From contig WHUZ01000005.1 of the NCBI GenBank assembly GCA_015179045.1, forward strand, positions 682,001-746,000: 64,000 nt of DNA. The letters are read 5' to 3'. Both the position numbers and the translations under genes were made by a program. Under the pieces are notes generated by a model that had not been told where the DNA came from, did no database searches, and saw nothing but the letters and a program-made list of their open reading frames with translations. The number at the start of each line of letters is the position of its first letter. Positions within the stretch are counted from its first letter, which is position 1. This document shows, one piece after another, positions 10,667 to 23,336 of the stretch. This DNA comes from Kalaharituber pfeilii. Lineage: Eukaryota > Ascomycota > Pezizomycetes > Pezizales > Pezizaceae.

Positions 10667-11862
10667 ATGTCGCATATCTCTAAGCCAATATTCACCGCGA
10701 AATACAACCCCCGTACACCACCCCCAATCTACCTCTCCCAAGCACTACAAAACAGCACAGGAACTACCATAGCGGAGGGCAGCTTCCCGCATCCTCTGCA
10801 AACTGTACCACAGGAAGCACCTTGGAGAGAAGGCAAGGCACTGATCAGAGTAAGACTGTTAGTTGGAGGTATATGTCTTGGTGCGGCAGCCGCGACAGCA
10901 GTATCACACGCAGAGGTGTTGAGGGCATATGTGATGACGAGGGAAGGTACTAATGTAAGTTTGGAGGGTTTCTTGGGGTGGGGTCTAACAAAACTGCAAC
11001 ATGGAACTATGGAAGCTAATTTATTGGTGTATGTTAAGCTCTGGCCTGACGACCCTATAATTTGGCCTACGACTTTTATGGTTGTGTATGCTCAATCTTC
11101 AGCTGCCGTGTGTCTTATACAAGTTCCTAGGCTAATCAATCCAACTTACAGCATTGCATGCATCTCAGCCACCTTCCATATCTACTGTTTCGCCTCCCAT
11201 TTCTTCTTCCAAGACCATTCTCAACCTCCTGCACCTAAAATACTTAGGCGGCGTCACATCGTAAGTATTCCTCCTCCTTACGCCTCACCAAACATCACCC
11301 TACATTTCCGCCCTCGCAAACACACTTCAACAAACCACCGTTTCTTTCCTCCTCTGCGCATCACTAACTCCTTCCACCCATTGTTATCTAGATCCGCACA
11401 ATCTCTCACACCATCCTCGCTGTCCTGTGGCTCCTCGGGACCCTCCTCGGTTCCATCTTTGCAAAGTACAACGTCAGCCAAGGCCGTGACATCTGGAGCT
11501 GGTCATGCAAGTATGCACCACCGGAGATACGGATGTCGGGATGGTCCGGTGAAGGTGGGGTCAGACTATGGACTGTGTGTTGGATGGCAACCGGAGGAAG
11601 AATATGTTCAGTAAGTATATATATTTTTTACTTTTTGCCTTGATCACCGTGGACTTTAGTAGGAAGGATTACTGTAACGGCAAAAGGGACTTCGCTGAAA
11701 GCTAACTCGGATTCGGAAATCATTTAGTACCTCTACATTATCCTCGAGGCCATATACGTGTGGTTGTACCCGGTCGTCAACTGGCGGTTAAAGAAGGCTC
11801 AGAAGGAGAGTCAGCCCGAGGCAGCAATGCGCAGGAGAAGTTGGGAGGACGGATGGACCTAG
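10667..11862 (+). CDS. Four-helix (MARVEL-like) integral membrane protein, paralogue B
   Basis: Five exons: 10667-10954, 11039-11085, 11152-11260, 11392-11610 and 11728-11862, giving 265 residues. A long open frame reads through several of the introns, but splicing at consensus GTAAGT/GTATGC donors and TAG/CAG acceptors restores similarity to the gene at 2158-3280. Shared features are LWPDDP versus LWPKNP at the start of exon 2, RDIWSWSC versus NDLWSWSC, WTVC versus WAVC, a closely placed last helix (YLYIILEAIYVWLYP), and identical intron phases (0, 2, 0, 0). Four hydrophobic segments are predicted. The C-terminal tail is basic and acidic (NWRLKKAQKESQPE). Function unknown; likely a membrane organiser or MARVEL-type protein. 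The two genes lie in opposite orientation on either side of a repeat island. Confidence 0.75.
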
Positions 11863-13866
11863 GAGTAGTAAGGAGGGTATTGGAGGATATTGGATTCATA
11901 TTTGTGTATGCTGTTCTGTTTTGTTTGGTTCGAGGCAATAGTCAGGGGGACTAGGGGGACGTTGAGGGCTGAGGGTAAGTGAAACGGATAAGGAGGAGAA
12001 AGGCTAATGTCCCTTTTTTGTATATTTATCATAATCAGGTATGTTATGACGGGCAACGGGTGGGCACTAGAAAGGGGTATGTAAATACGATTAATGCATG
12101 CATGAGCTGGGACTCATAGCTCTGACAGAATGGTGGTGATGGTGGACAGGTGCGTGAGGTGGGAAGTTAAGTATCAGGGAATATTATTTACAAACAGGAA
12201 GACCAAAAAGTGTTAAAGAATACCGAGAATTCGAGTAAGTGAAATGCGTGTAGAAGTTTTGAAAATCGAAAAACGAACAAGTTATTCGAGAGAGAGAAGG
12301 GACGTTAATTTGGTGAAGAATATTCTGCTGCCGCAAGGATCATTTCAGGGTATTGGAGGGGAGTTGCGAGATTAAACGCGTGCTCTAAAGATATCCTCAT
12401 ATTAGCGGTTATCAGCTTTGCGTCACGTTACATTGCGTTAGATAGCCCCTGCCAATCAACTAAGCCGCAATGAGAGGATGGTAGCTGATATTCCCCCACG
12501 TAACCTACGTCACTGTTGCATATCGTCGCATCTCTAACATCAAGATGCCCCGCATCTCTGAGAAGGTCAAAAATCGAACAGATGGTCATGACTGCCATAG
12601 AGACTCATGCTATGTCTTATGCTACCTGATTTTAGATTCAGATTCAGATGATTATGAGTCCCTAAATGGCTCATAATGGTAGAAACTGAAGAGCTTTCAT
12701 TTGTAGATTGGGTATGCTCATGAAGTGGTAAATTTAAGACCTCTTATGCGTATGCACCCTCATCTAAAAGTTGCCGATTTAGATTAACAAACCAGTCAAA
12801 TACCCCTGTTGTTAGCTAACAACAGGCTGCATATCCTTGTTGTTACCCAGTGAAGTTATGGCGGTAACACAACTATTTAGACACGTGATCAAAGTAACTT
12901 CAGTTAACGAAAATCGGCTGTTTCATGGAAGGAAATCAGCCAATAAGAGCTTTTGGTTATGTCATGTAACAGTTACGTGCCGCAAAGCTGATAACCATAT
13001 GAACTTACTTGAAACTACTAGTAAGTAGGATCAGAATAACTCCCTCTACTTGATGGGAAGGTGAATCTCAACTTTTCACGAAATCGCTCGCTTTCGGAAT
13101 AATTAAGTATTATTCCATGTACATTCCTTCATTAAACTCATCTCTCTCCCTCACAACGCATATATGTCCCACATCTTTTCCACCGACACTAGAAAAACAA
13201 GAAAACTGAAAAGGAAAACAATATCAAAGTCGGCTTATATGCATGGAAAGCTACATAGGCAAGCTGTTACAAATCATAATGGTACTAGCCAGTAAAATAT
13301 GTATTCGGACAGGGGTACTAATGCACATTTTTACTAGCTAGTAATATCATAAACTTGTCGAAACAGACGTAAAGAAACACAGGATATATGGGAAAAACAA
13401 TATATGATTCTTGAGCTAGGAGCAAAAACGAACAAAAAAAAGAGACAAACATACCGAAACAGGTTCTTTGCCAGAAATGTTCCACCGCACCGGGACCGTA
13501 CATGCTTCCATCTCAGAGAAAAAAAATTTTTTGACAACTCAAACAGGCGAATGGAGAAAATTGACTAGAAAAAAAGAAAAAGAACCCAAATCTCATTCCA
13601 CCTTTCAAGTTCTCTCAAAAGACATCAAATGATCAAAGAAGCATACAAGAGAAGCATGCAAGAAGTGAGGGTATACGTCAATGGCGTATATTTGATGAAA
13701 ATTACTAAAAAAGGAAAGGAAAAAGGAGAAAAGGCCAAATATGTTCCAATCACATAGAAACCTATACAATCGCTATTGAGTTAACCAACGCCTAAATAGA
13801 AAAGGGAATAAAAGACAAACCTACAGAATCTTATCAGGCGAGTGTACTTTTTCAGGCCTTACAGTC
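11863..13866. other. Intergenic region between two convergent genes
   Basis: It contains the 3' flanks of membrane paralogue B (plus strand) and of the RRM-like gene (minus strand). No coding sequence is recognised. One inverted-repeat element (12405-12996) is listed separately. A perfect palindrome GTTGTTAGCTAACAAC lies near 12808-12823. The right part (13030-13860) is AT-rich with A and T runs and looks like 3' untranslated sequence. Confidence 0.5.
12405..12996. repeat. Inverted-repeat element with GGTTATCAGCTTTGCG ends
   Basis: The left arm GGTTATCAGCTTTGCGTCAC and the right arm, on the minus strand GGTTATCAGCTTTGCGGCAC, match over about 25 bp with two or three differences and enclose about 0.54 kb. 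There is no coding frame. I could not define a target-site duplication, so the superfamily is open; it could be a hAT- or MULE-type remnant. Confidence 0.5.
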
Positions 13867-15981
13867 TCAAGCATCGGCATCCACCTCACTATCATCATCG
13901 CCTCCAACAACAACCCATGGCGGAAGCTCCTCCAATGGTCCCTCGCACTCATCCCTCAAAAAGTCCACCTTGACGTAACCACCTGACGTCTTACCAGTTG
14001 GTAGGCTTCCGTTCCGGTTGTACTTCTTCCAAATCTTGCTGCGAGCCAAAAATGCGGTCTTGATGCAAGCAGCATAAATCTTAGCTGTCTTTCTGAGCTC
14101 CTCCCGATCGTCGAACCTGACAACCTCATCTTCGAGCACAATTTTCTCAATCCACTTCCATCGCGCAAATTCCTCTGTGGAAAGTCCGGCCTGTCCGGAT
14201 GCCAAATGAGTTGGCCCGTCGTACGGTAGACTCCTGTTACCAGGAGGAAGCGAAAGCCGCGCGAGCTCCGTCTCAGTGACATCATATGGCAATCCAGTGC
14301 AGATCAAGACCCTGGTGGCACCTTTCTTTTGCGCATCCTGCAAAACAGCCGGTCCCCCTGGCCCTCCCTTGTCGATCTTTCCAGCAATGGAGGGGTGGTA
14401 ATCTGCGCGCCTAAACACTGCGCATTTTTTCCACTCAGAGGCAGAATCCTCGTTAGGGAACAACCAAGTTTTCACCGGGTTGCCCTGCAGCTTTGTGGAG
14501 CTGTTCTCAAACAAGAACTTGAACCAGACATCGCATGCTTCTGCAGTTGTAAAGGTGATATTGACACCAATATTCTCCCCGCTTCCGGGTCCATCAAAAG
14601 TGTTGGACTCGAGTGACTCATTCTTTTGACGGAATAGCGAAATGAACTCAATGCCACCCTTTCCATTTGTGCGGATAAGGGATGTCAACGTAGACAGGGT
14701 TGAGTTTGAGGGGAGGTTAGGGATATATATGTGCCTGTAGGAGCCTGGATCCGACTCCGTCGACCTGTCCCCACCAAAAGACGAACTTGCAGAAGATCCT
14801 GAGTCCTGTGACTCTGCCAGAGCACGCTTTTTCTCCAGCTTCTCCCGATATAACTGCATGGCAGTCTTAGCCCCACCTGAGGCCGTACCAAGCGAGGGAG
14901 TAGAAGGCTCCGACTTTGCCTCCGGCGAGAGGGGGCTAGAGCTTATTGGAGACTGTATTGGTGTTGGCCGTACAATTTGGGCAAATGTAGGTTGCGGTTG
15001 AGAACTCTCCTCAAAGCTTATCTCCTCTGGCACCTTTGCTTCTGGGTTCGGATCCCAATCCTCGTTCTGTTTCCACGCATCCATGTCGAGTTCGAAGTCC
15101 ACTTTTGGCTGGGGAGGAGGCGCATCCCAGCTCGCAGGAGTGGGTACCCTTTCGGGTTCCTCTACCGGGGATTCATAGCCAAGATCAAGTTCTGCTTCCA
15201 AGGTTGTTCGCCGAGAGGTATTTTTGACTGCTGGGGAGGTAGAAGAGGGCGGTGGTGGAAGTGTGTGCGATTCTTGTTGTGGTGATGGGACAGGAAAAAG
15301 CTCTGGGAGTGCGACCGCTTGCTTAATCTCAGCTGGACGCTGAGGACTTGTGCGGGAGATACGCTGGAATGTCTTTGCGCTATCTTCTGTATCGTAGCCA
15401 GTGCCAGTGTCGTTCTTGACTCTATCACTACCTTTGTGACTAGCAACTGATACATCGTCATCGTCCAAATCTAAAAGATTTGGCTCATTGGCAGGTTCGT
15501 GGGTGTTTCTCTGATGAATCAAGCTGATTGGTTCTTTTTTAGTCATGTTGTTGCTCAAGTTACTTTTTGTAATAGTACTTTTATTCTTCCCGGCATTGCC
15601 GTTCAACTGATGGGAGTCGCTCTCATATGATTCTTCGTCGACACCTACTCCGTCGACGCCGGAGTCTCGACGGTGAGACTTCTCCCTCTCCTTCAGTTTG
15701 CTTGGTTTGGTTACTGAAGGCGGGGCATCAACTTGCAAAGCGTTGCTAGGAGTGGCAGCTGAAGGACCATAGAAACCCATGACACGTCCCATTACCTCCT
15801 TCAACATTGCCACCTCTTCTTTCAATTGTGTAATTGTTTGGTTTGCTTGCGTAAGCCGGTACTGGGATTCGAGAAACGCATTATATTCCTGTCTAGGAAT
15901 GATAATTTGGTCTGTGGATATAGTGGCGGAGTACGTCGAAGGCTTAAATTTTGAAGGATGGAAAAGGTTGAAGTCTGCCAT
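13867..15981 (-). CDS. 704-residue protein with N-terminal coiled coil and RRM-like region
   Basis: A single uninterrupted exon encodes 704 residues. Residues about 30-68 form a heptad-like coiled coil (RLTQANQTITQLKEEVAMLK). Residues about 90-400 are low-complexity, Ser/Pro/Glu-rich and probably disordered. Around residue 415 a segment starts with RHIYIPNLPSNSTLSTL and contains GVNITFTTAEACDVWFKFLF; these resemble the RNP2 and RNP1 strands of a degenerate RRM. A second conserved-looking block (VLICTGLPYDVTETELARL) follows near residue 580. The C-terminus is acidic (GGDDDSEVDADA). I do not recognise a named orthologue; an RNA-associated scaffold is a guess. The start ATG at 15981 sits in an ordinary context, and no in-frame alternative is needed. 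Confidence 0.75.
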   Translation of the reverse strand: MADFNLFHPSKFKPSTYSATISTDQIIIPRQEYNAFLESQYRLTQANQTITQLKEEVAMLKEVMGRVMGFYGPSAATPSNALQVDAPPSVTKPSKLKEREKSHRRDSGVDGVGVDEESYESDSHQLNGNAGKNKSTITKSNLSNNMTKKEPISLIHQRNTHEPANEPNLLDLDDDDVSVASHKGSDRVKNDTGTGYDTEDSAKTFQRISRTSPQRPAEIKQAVALPELFPVPSPQQESHTLPPPPSSTSPAVKNTSRRTTLEAELDLGYESPVEEPERVPTPASWDAPPPQPKVDFELDMDAWKQNEDWDPNPEAKVPEEISFEESSQPQPTFAQIVRPTPIQSPISSSPLSPEAKSEPSTPSLGTASGGAKTAMQLYREKLEKKRALAESQDSGSSASSSFGGDRSTESDPGSYRHIYIPNLPSNSTLSTLTSLIRTNGKGGIEFISLFRQKNESLESNTFDGPGSGENIGVNITFTTAEACDVWFKFLFENSSTKLQGNPVKTWLFPNEDSASEWKKCAVFRRADYHPSIAGKIDKGGPGGPAVLQDAQKKGATRVLICTGLPYDVTETELARLSLPPGNRSLPYDGPTHLASGQAGLSTEEFARWKWIEKIVLEDEVVRFDDREELRKTAKIYAACIKTAFLARSKIWKKYNRNGSLPTGKTSGGYVKVDFLRDECEGPLEELPPWVVVGGDDDSEVDADA

Positions 15982-18900
15982 TTTGGGCCTATTGATATGT
16001 TTGGCGTAATCTTATGGATAGAATAGAGGGGCCTCTGATGCGAGGCAATTGAGATGATCGAAATTCAAGTGGAAAAAAGTATAATGTGTGCGATGGAATG
16101 TGAAATTCGGCTTTGAGTTAGGCGGGGATTATGCTGCGTGCGAGCAAACCAGAACTGTAGCCAGAAGCTCAACGTTTAGCCTGAGGTAGAGATCCTCTTT
16201 GACGTTGAGGCGAGAGGGCCAGTAATTAAGCTACTATTTAACAGTAAGGTATGCCTGTAGATACTTCAGCCAATGTACTTTCAAGACGAGGACGTTTTCT
16301 GGGGCGTAACCATAGCACCAACCCCGTGATGGTACGAACCTTGCAGCAGGTGTGGTAATGTTTTTTTTCTTGATGTAATTCTTTTTCTTTTCTTTTCTTT
16401 TACTCCCGTCTTCTCGACACTTTTTTTTCTAGTTTTGCAGGGGACTGGGAGAGGCGAGGGGGGGGGTAGGGGGGTAGGGGGGTAGGGGGGTAGGGGGAGG
16501 TGATGGGGCCGATGGCGGGATTGGTGAAACCAGGTAGGGCTGAATTGAAGCTCAGCAAGGCGAACTGGAAAGCTAACCAAGCGTCGAGGCCTGTTGTTCT
16601 ACTCAGTTTCAAAGTGAGTGCTGAGGAACCGAATATGCTTGTCCCAACTCCAAACCAGCTCTTTTCCCAAGCTCCAGATGTGTAAAAAAGGTATTGAAAA
16701 GAATAAAGGGCAAAACTAGTAAAATGCAGATACACCCATCAGTAACTTCAACATCGCATGTTCAAGGGAGTTTCAAATGACAGTGGAAAAAAGTTGTGTC
16801 GACGTGCCTGTGGAAGTTGACGTGGGAGGAGGGGGAGGGGGTGCAAGACTGCGAGCAGGGAATGGTGGCCTGAAGGCGTGAGGCAGATAGGGTTGTGTCG
16901 AGGGTGCCACAAGCGTGGATTTGTGGGCGTGCGTTGGTGTGCGGGGGGGGGGAGGGGGGGCTGCACTTGCTACATATGTATGCATACGCCTGCCGTCCGC
17001 CGAGCCCCACGGCCGATCGCAAACCAATGAAGTTTGGAAGTTGGTCGCTGCAGGACAGGCAGCATGAGACGGTGATCAGAAACAAAACAAAAAAAAAAAA
17101 AAAAGAAAAAAGAAAAAAAAGAATCTTCACTCGAGCATCCAAAATAAAACTAGATGGAGCTCATCTCAGTTAGGGTGACCATACCTCGCAGGCATTGACG
17201 GCATTGACGGCACCACTGCCCCCGCAGGATGTTGGACGTTGCAATTGCCAGGAAAACCGTCAATTGTGGATTGATCGAGACGGCAGAGCTGAGGCTCGCT
17301 CGGCGTCATCAATTGATCAAGTCTCGACATCCGTACACCCTATCGCGGCCGTCATGGCTAAGTCGGCCACAGTGGGCGTGGTCCAGTCAAAGAGAGGGCG
17401 GCGCGTGCAATCAGAGGAGACTCAGCAGCCACTTTTCCCTGTGTGGATGAGTCCTGTAAGTCTGGGCCTGCTAACCTAGCGTCCTTCGGATGTATGATTA
17501 CATCAGACCCTGCACCACCCCATACTTGTAGATCTCTCTAGCAGAGGCATCCAGAGCACAGCAGAGGGTATCCTGGCCACACTACTTCCCGCAGACCGCC
17601 CGAAGACCCTTTTTTCTTTTTGATAAGCGAGGGATTCCAAGGCTTAGTCTCATGAGCTCAGGATAACTATGGTAAGTCAGAAGAATGATGGATGCTGACC
17701 TGGCCAAAACTTCCAAGGTAAAGATCAACATCTCAGATGTCGATGTTCCTTCTACTCGTACTCAGGCGCTCGACGACTGCTCATGGCAGCTTTGAAACAA
17801 GTGAGTCACACCCGCAGCTCGCCAGGAAGTACTCTACAGGACCTCGCACGCGGGCTCTGCATTTGCCGCACTGATGGCAGTCCAAGTAGCTGGCACGAGA
17901 CGACCAATTGCAAGGAGACGAAAGTGCGTGCGTGGTCTGAAATGGCCAGTCGGTTAATGATATCAACGATTGGGATACCTACAAGTGGTATGACGTGAGG
18001 CTAGGGATAGTATGCACACTAGTAGCCAGACAGCAAGCTAGGTATAAGCCATCGTAGCACTCCCCTTGCTTAAGATCAAGCAGCTCATGCAACTACACCT
18101 CATCGTGCTCATCGACCACGACCCACGAAGGTCCGAAGCTAACCCCAAACAATCGCCCACCTTCACCGCAAGGCTACTCTTGTTTCAGGGCTACAGTACT
18201 ACTGAATCCTCTCGCGCATGTTCCTCGACCGCAATCTGCGTACAACGTCAGAAGAGGTCCTGCATGAGCTACTGAGACGTAAACTGAGGAGAAGGAAACC
18301 TTCCTGCAAAATGAACATGTGCGTCAGCGCCGCTACCAGCCCCCAAAATTAATATTCTCTAAAGTTGAAACTGGTTAGCAGCTGATAGATACCCACTTGC
18401 ACTTGACCTACCAAAGATCAGAAAATTCGAAGTTGGTTCATGTGCGGTTTTGTACGAGTACTGAAATTGTACTATCTCATGCATCCTTCTCAAGGCCCCC
18501 TTGCATGGAGCAATGTTTACATCTAGAGGAGAGCCATTCAAGACCCCTCGATCAAATACCAAAGTACCAAAAATACATGGTATATAATATGGGAGGCTGG
18601 TGCATCCAGTATCTGCATAATCCTACAGAAATTCAATATTGGCTATGTACCATACCTGCGTCGACATATTGTGTACCCCAAACCCCGAGCCCTAGAAAGC
18701 GCCCACGCATGTGGTGGTACTGCATGGTAACTATGGAAATAAGTGTGCATATACCAGATCACCTCATGCAAGTTACCATTATGTGGTATGTAGGTAAACA
18801 TTCATTGGTTAACCATCTCGATGGCTGGGGGCAAAAGTTAGTTTCAGAGAATTGAGTAGAAAATTTAATATCACACGACTCACTTGCCCCTCAGTTGCCA

Positions 18901-19787
18901 CTATCGGCAATTGGGTCGTTAGCTACCTATGCAATGTGAAGGTATTTCTGCACTATCAACTGGCCAGTCAGGATTCACGCCCCAATCTTTCCAATTGCTA
19001 TCATACTATGTACGTTGTTTGTATTGCTCTACTGAGGATTAAAAAAAAACCTGCAGGAGAAAAGGCAGATTCAATCTTGAACTAAGGCAGATTCTCATTG
19101 TTCGAAAATTTTTGTCAATCTTATCGATTTGACAACTGACGCCTGAGATCGAGGCAAATCGACTGGACAGCCTTATTGCCAAGTTCTTGTAGATTGCAGA
19201 GAGAGTTAAAAATTTGCAATGCTCCTGTGAAATGGAGCTTGGCGAAAGTAACTTCAATAAGAGATTTGATGGTGAGGTGAGCAAAAGATGTTGGGTAGGT
19301 GAGAATTGCAGCATAGAGGTGAATACAGAAGAACGGCCAGTAATAGCGGTCAACACTGCGGATTCGAGAGGTCGGCTGCGTCCTAAGGGCCTACTGGTAG
19401 GTACTGTGGTGGGGTAGCTGAGGAGATTTCAGGCCCGTATGACCAGTACACGAATGCGAACTTCCCGTAAAAAGAATGACTGTTTCTCGTGCCCAGACTC
19501 TAAAATCACTAGGGTTTTTGCTGCATTGTTGCGACATCCTGTTTGAATATTTACAGTTCGTACGGAAAGTCGATATTAGTAGGAGTTCAAGCTAGCGAGG
19601 TAAGTTCAACTTTTGCACAGAGGAACACGAACGCGTCAGAAAGCGCGAGATAGCTGGGAGTAGCACCAATTTACGCGAGGTCACATGCCGCAGGGAACCT
19701 TCTTACTTAAGTAGGCTTGGCCCAAGCACACGTACTACTGCAGTATGTCCACGTGCAATCCACGTGCACGCTATCATTCTGACTATA
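15982..19787. other. Gene-poor region with a G-rich minisatellite
   Basis: The first several hundred bases are the promoter side of the 704-residue protein gene. Beyond that I find only short frames without homology. A GGGGGGTA-type array lies at about 16455-16500 and a poly-A tract near 17088-17104. A 152-codon frame at 18397-18855 starts on a non-ATG codon and has no recognisable features, so it is not called. No RNA gene is recognised. Confidence 0.5.
16455..16500. repeat. G-rich tandem array (GGGGGGTA units)
   Basis: Four to five runs of five to ten G are separated by TA (units of 7-8 bp). On the minus strand this reads as CCCCCCTA repeats. The spacing would permit a G-quadruplex. It is not a canonical TTAGGG telomere repeat. 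Confidence 0.8.
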
Positions 19788-21402
19788 CAGGTGACCCTGG
19801 CTATAATGAAACTCTTAATAGTGAAATCCTGGCTATAGTGAAGGAATTGGCTGCGCATGCAGCTAAAATGCCCTGGCTATAGTGAAAAGAAGCGCTATAT
19901 GGTAAAAGCGGACATGGAAATTGCGATACAACCAACCCAACGCAAAACCTATCAACAACCACAATATGACATGAATTAAGGTAGAAGTATCAAAAATCTA
20001 GAGTATTTGAGACGCTCTATAACTCTATGATTTTTTCATGGCGAAACCTTTATTCATTGTAAAACTGATAAGGTTCAAAGTCTTTTTACTTTGTTAGGAA
20101 ATCTACCAGATGCTATATGCCAAGCCTCATGCAAACGGATTAGCCATCAAAGGGGTGCCCCCGCTTATATACATGATTTTTAAAGGCCATCTTTATACGC
20201 CTGCATAATACGAAGGCACTTATGATAATAACGCCAAATAGAGATATCTGAAATAGAAAGAAGAGCCTTGGGTATAGTTTCTCATAAACCTGCCACAGAA
20301 TACTTACAGCTCTCATGAGTATATTTCTTTGCTGCACCCCAAGATAGCTCTATAAAATTCATTTCACAATGCAATCAAGGATAAAATAAAACGATATGTC
20401 CCGTGCCTCAATCATTTCTTGTAACTTGCCCTTTTGCTCTCTGAAATCTCGCTCATTTGCTAGTAAACGACGTGCACAGCAGTCAACTATGTACATGACT
20501 GTTAGTACATTTTGGTTTACAGTCTAAGCGCAAGCATAGACCACGTTCAGTAAGAACTTGTCATATACCCTTTTGGTTGACCTCGTAAAGCAACAACACT
20601 ATGGTCTAATGGGAAAACTATAGATTGGGGACATAACTTGGAATGAATAAACCCTTCGCACACAATAGGTTGCTTTCCACTAGGTCCTAGATAAAGTAAT
20701 CACAAGGTAAGTTCAGTGTAAGTGACCGTCAGGGGCTGAAAAGTACGGTTGCTCACAATTCTCACTAGCAAAACTGACACATATGGTGCTGCTTACTAAT
20801 GCGGGCTGGCAATGTTACAACATGTCCGCTTTTTAACTTCCGGCACCATAGTGAAAGTGAAGAACTTTTCAGGACTACTTAATTTAGCTTCAGGTAAAGT
20901 TTACTTGCTATAGTGAAATACTGGGGGTGGTTTCAGTGTTGCCTAATGTAATAGGCTTAGCAGAGTGGTAATTTTATTCAAGTTATCTCAATACAAAAAA
21001 GTAAAATAAAACTTTTAGTGTATCTGACTGCTTCAATATCATAGGCATTGAAGATAATGCCATTAGCTTGCCATCAGGATTAGGAAATACTTTGCATAAG
21101 TCTTCTGAAGTCATTTCTCTTGGGCATTGTCCCACTTCCTGGCGAGCATGAAAAATCTTCTATTTCTCTAGAGCTGGGCATCCAGAGCGGCTTCGAGAAG
21201 GCATGATATTGGCAGTTTGGTAAGGAACTGGATTCATACTTAAGATCTGAATATCATACACTGAAAATTTCCGCATTTGACATTCTTTTTCACCCACTGC
21301 CTACCTTGGGGGCCAGCACGTGACCCCTCACTATAGTGAAAACTGGCTATAGTGAAGAAAACCGGTCAGATTCTTGGCCTTCGTTATATCCAGGGTGACC
21401 TG
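19788..21402. mobile_element. 1.6-kb pogo-like element without transposase
   Basis: The left end is CAGGTGACCCTGGCTATA then ATGAA. The right end on the minus strand is CAGGTCACCCTGGATATA then ACGAAGG. TA flanks both sides (19786-19787 and 21403-21404). The motif CTGGCTATAGTGAA recurs inside near both ends, and CTTGCTATAGTGAAA near 20905. No long open frame is present, so it is either non-autonomous or decayed. The ends match those of the 125-bp MITE at 5812-5936. A related end, CAGTTTTCCCTTGCTATA, starts at 21434 just outside. Confidence 0.65.
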
Positions 21403-23336
21403 TACTCGAGTAGCATACATTATACATTGCATACAGTTTTCCCTTGCTATACCGGACGCACTAAGAATACCGGACCGGACAGGAATTGCCAGGCACTCAC
21501 CCCCCTGTCTCCCTACAAATAATATTTGCTATACCGGATACACTAACACTGATACGTTCAATCTTGGCTACCGCACATTGCATTCACTTTGCAAATGCTT
21601 ACTAAACTTAACAGTACATAATTAAATTAGGCCCAATGACATTATCTTTGCTGCCCATCTCTATTCTATTCTGCCAAGAATTTTATCTTAGAACCTTGAC
21701 GAAAAGGGCCGGATTTTACAGATTCGATCATCCAACCAGAATTACTAAATCTCACTAGATTTTTAGCGATTGATCCATCTTCTACGTTGAGATTAAATTA
21801 TATTATAGAAGCAAATATATAAGGGCTGCAACATGAGACTAGATCGCAATGGCAATCTCATAAGCACAAAAAGCAATACAGGATGGTGATGATTGGCACA
21901 GTGATAGATGGGAAATAAACGTCCCATTTTATACCTCCTATAAAGCCCCCCAAGATAAAACTCATGCGATGTAACAAACGTTTACCCTTTCAGACGAATG
22001 CACAAACAAAGCAGCCAAGCTCTTTTGGTGCTGTGGATTGACCAGCTGCTTCAACAGACAAGAACAACAAGACTAGACCAAAGCCTTTAGAGTTGTGCAG
22101 AAATTTTCTGCGATCCAGAAAATTGTTTAGACAGTTAAGCAAAGCATGCAAGCCGCCGACGATCTTCAACGAACGTGGTCCCAGCGTGCCACATGAAGCG
22201 GCCTCAAGTGGCGCATGGCACGAATAAGCCTATGACCCCTTCCAAGTGGGGCCCCGGGTCCGCCAAGACTACATATTGGGTGCTGATGTTCACCGTTTTA
22301 TAATAATGATTTCCCTGCATGAGATGATGCACTCGGCACGATTCACTCGGCACGATCCCAGATCAATCTGACCGGCCCCCACGCAAACCACTTTTGAGGT
22401 GAAACGCCAAGTCCCATAACCAATCTCCCGGCAGCAACTTGATCCCCGGCTGCGGTTTCTGAAACGCCTGCGAGGGTACCTCTGCACAGGTATGATAGTG
22501 CAATCAGACTGCCTACCGAAACACTGGGCCACATTCTGCTGCCGCGCTACCGCGGCTTGGCGCGGCGGCGCAGCTTATAAGTCTGCAGACTATTCGCACT
22601 TGACGATCTGACAGGTGTGGTACAGTATGAATACCTTTCATCTCGGCTGCTGCTTTGTACCCAGAGTGACGAGGGTGCGTACTGATATGCCGAATGTCAC
22701 ACAGTCACGATAACTTGTAAATGAAGGATGTTTGTGCGGGGACCCGCCCGGTTGGAAGCACAGCACGATAGATCAGACCCGGCTCTACACGATGCAACTA
22801 TCTCGCCACAAGTTGCATTTTGATTGACGGGACTTGCGAAGCCGTATGGGGGCCGTGGCATCTTTTACCCGGCGCTGGTGATATATGAAGCGCAATTTTT
22901 TTCCCAGTTTTTGATACCCTTTCTTTTCTTCTCCATCGATCTTCTCGATACCTGTCACTCTCTATCCCTTCCTCCAGCAGCTTCGGCTCCTGCGTGTGTG
23001 CTTTGCATTCCTTTCCTTTCTACTTTCGTTGGTATTGATACCTGACCCTGGCTTGAGGCCTTCAAACGCTCATTTTTGCAAATTGGTTGAGCAATTCCAG
23101 AACGAATATCGTCTTTTTGTTCTGTTTCTGCTTCTGCTTCACCCTCAAACCAGTTTCATTCTTTGCTAGGTGCTTGTCTGGCCAGCGTCTAGGCAAGCTT
23201 GAGTTTACGAAACGGTATCCACGAAGGGCACACTGTTGCACCTTGCACTTTGCGTATTTTGCTGCAGTGCAGGAGTTAGAAGACGTTGACGTTCATTTCA
23301 ATTCAATCCTTGGAAAGGCTTTACTTGCGAAGGAAG
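21403..23336. other. Intergenic region and presumed LPMO promoter/leader
   Basis: No gene is recognised. 21434-21545 carries further copies of the CTTGCTATACCGGA end motif. 22850-23336 is pyrimidine-rich and directly precedes the LPMO start, as expected for a fungal promoter and 5' leader; short upstream ATGs in it are probably not translated into anything meaningful. Confidence 0.45.

Noticed and set aside
10667..11614. A single uninterrupted 315-codon gene.
   Set aside because: The frame reads through introns; spliced exons restore homology to the gene at 2158-3280 and a proper last helix.
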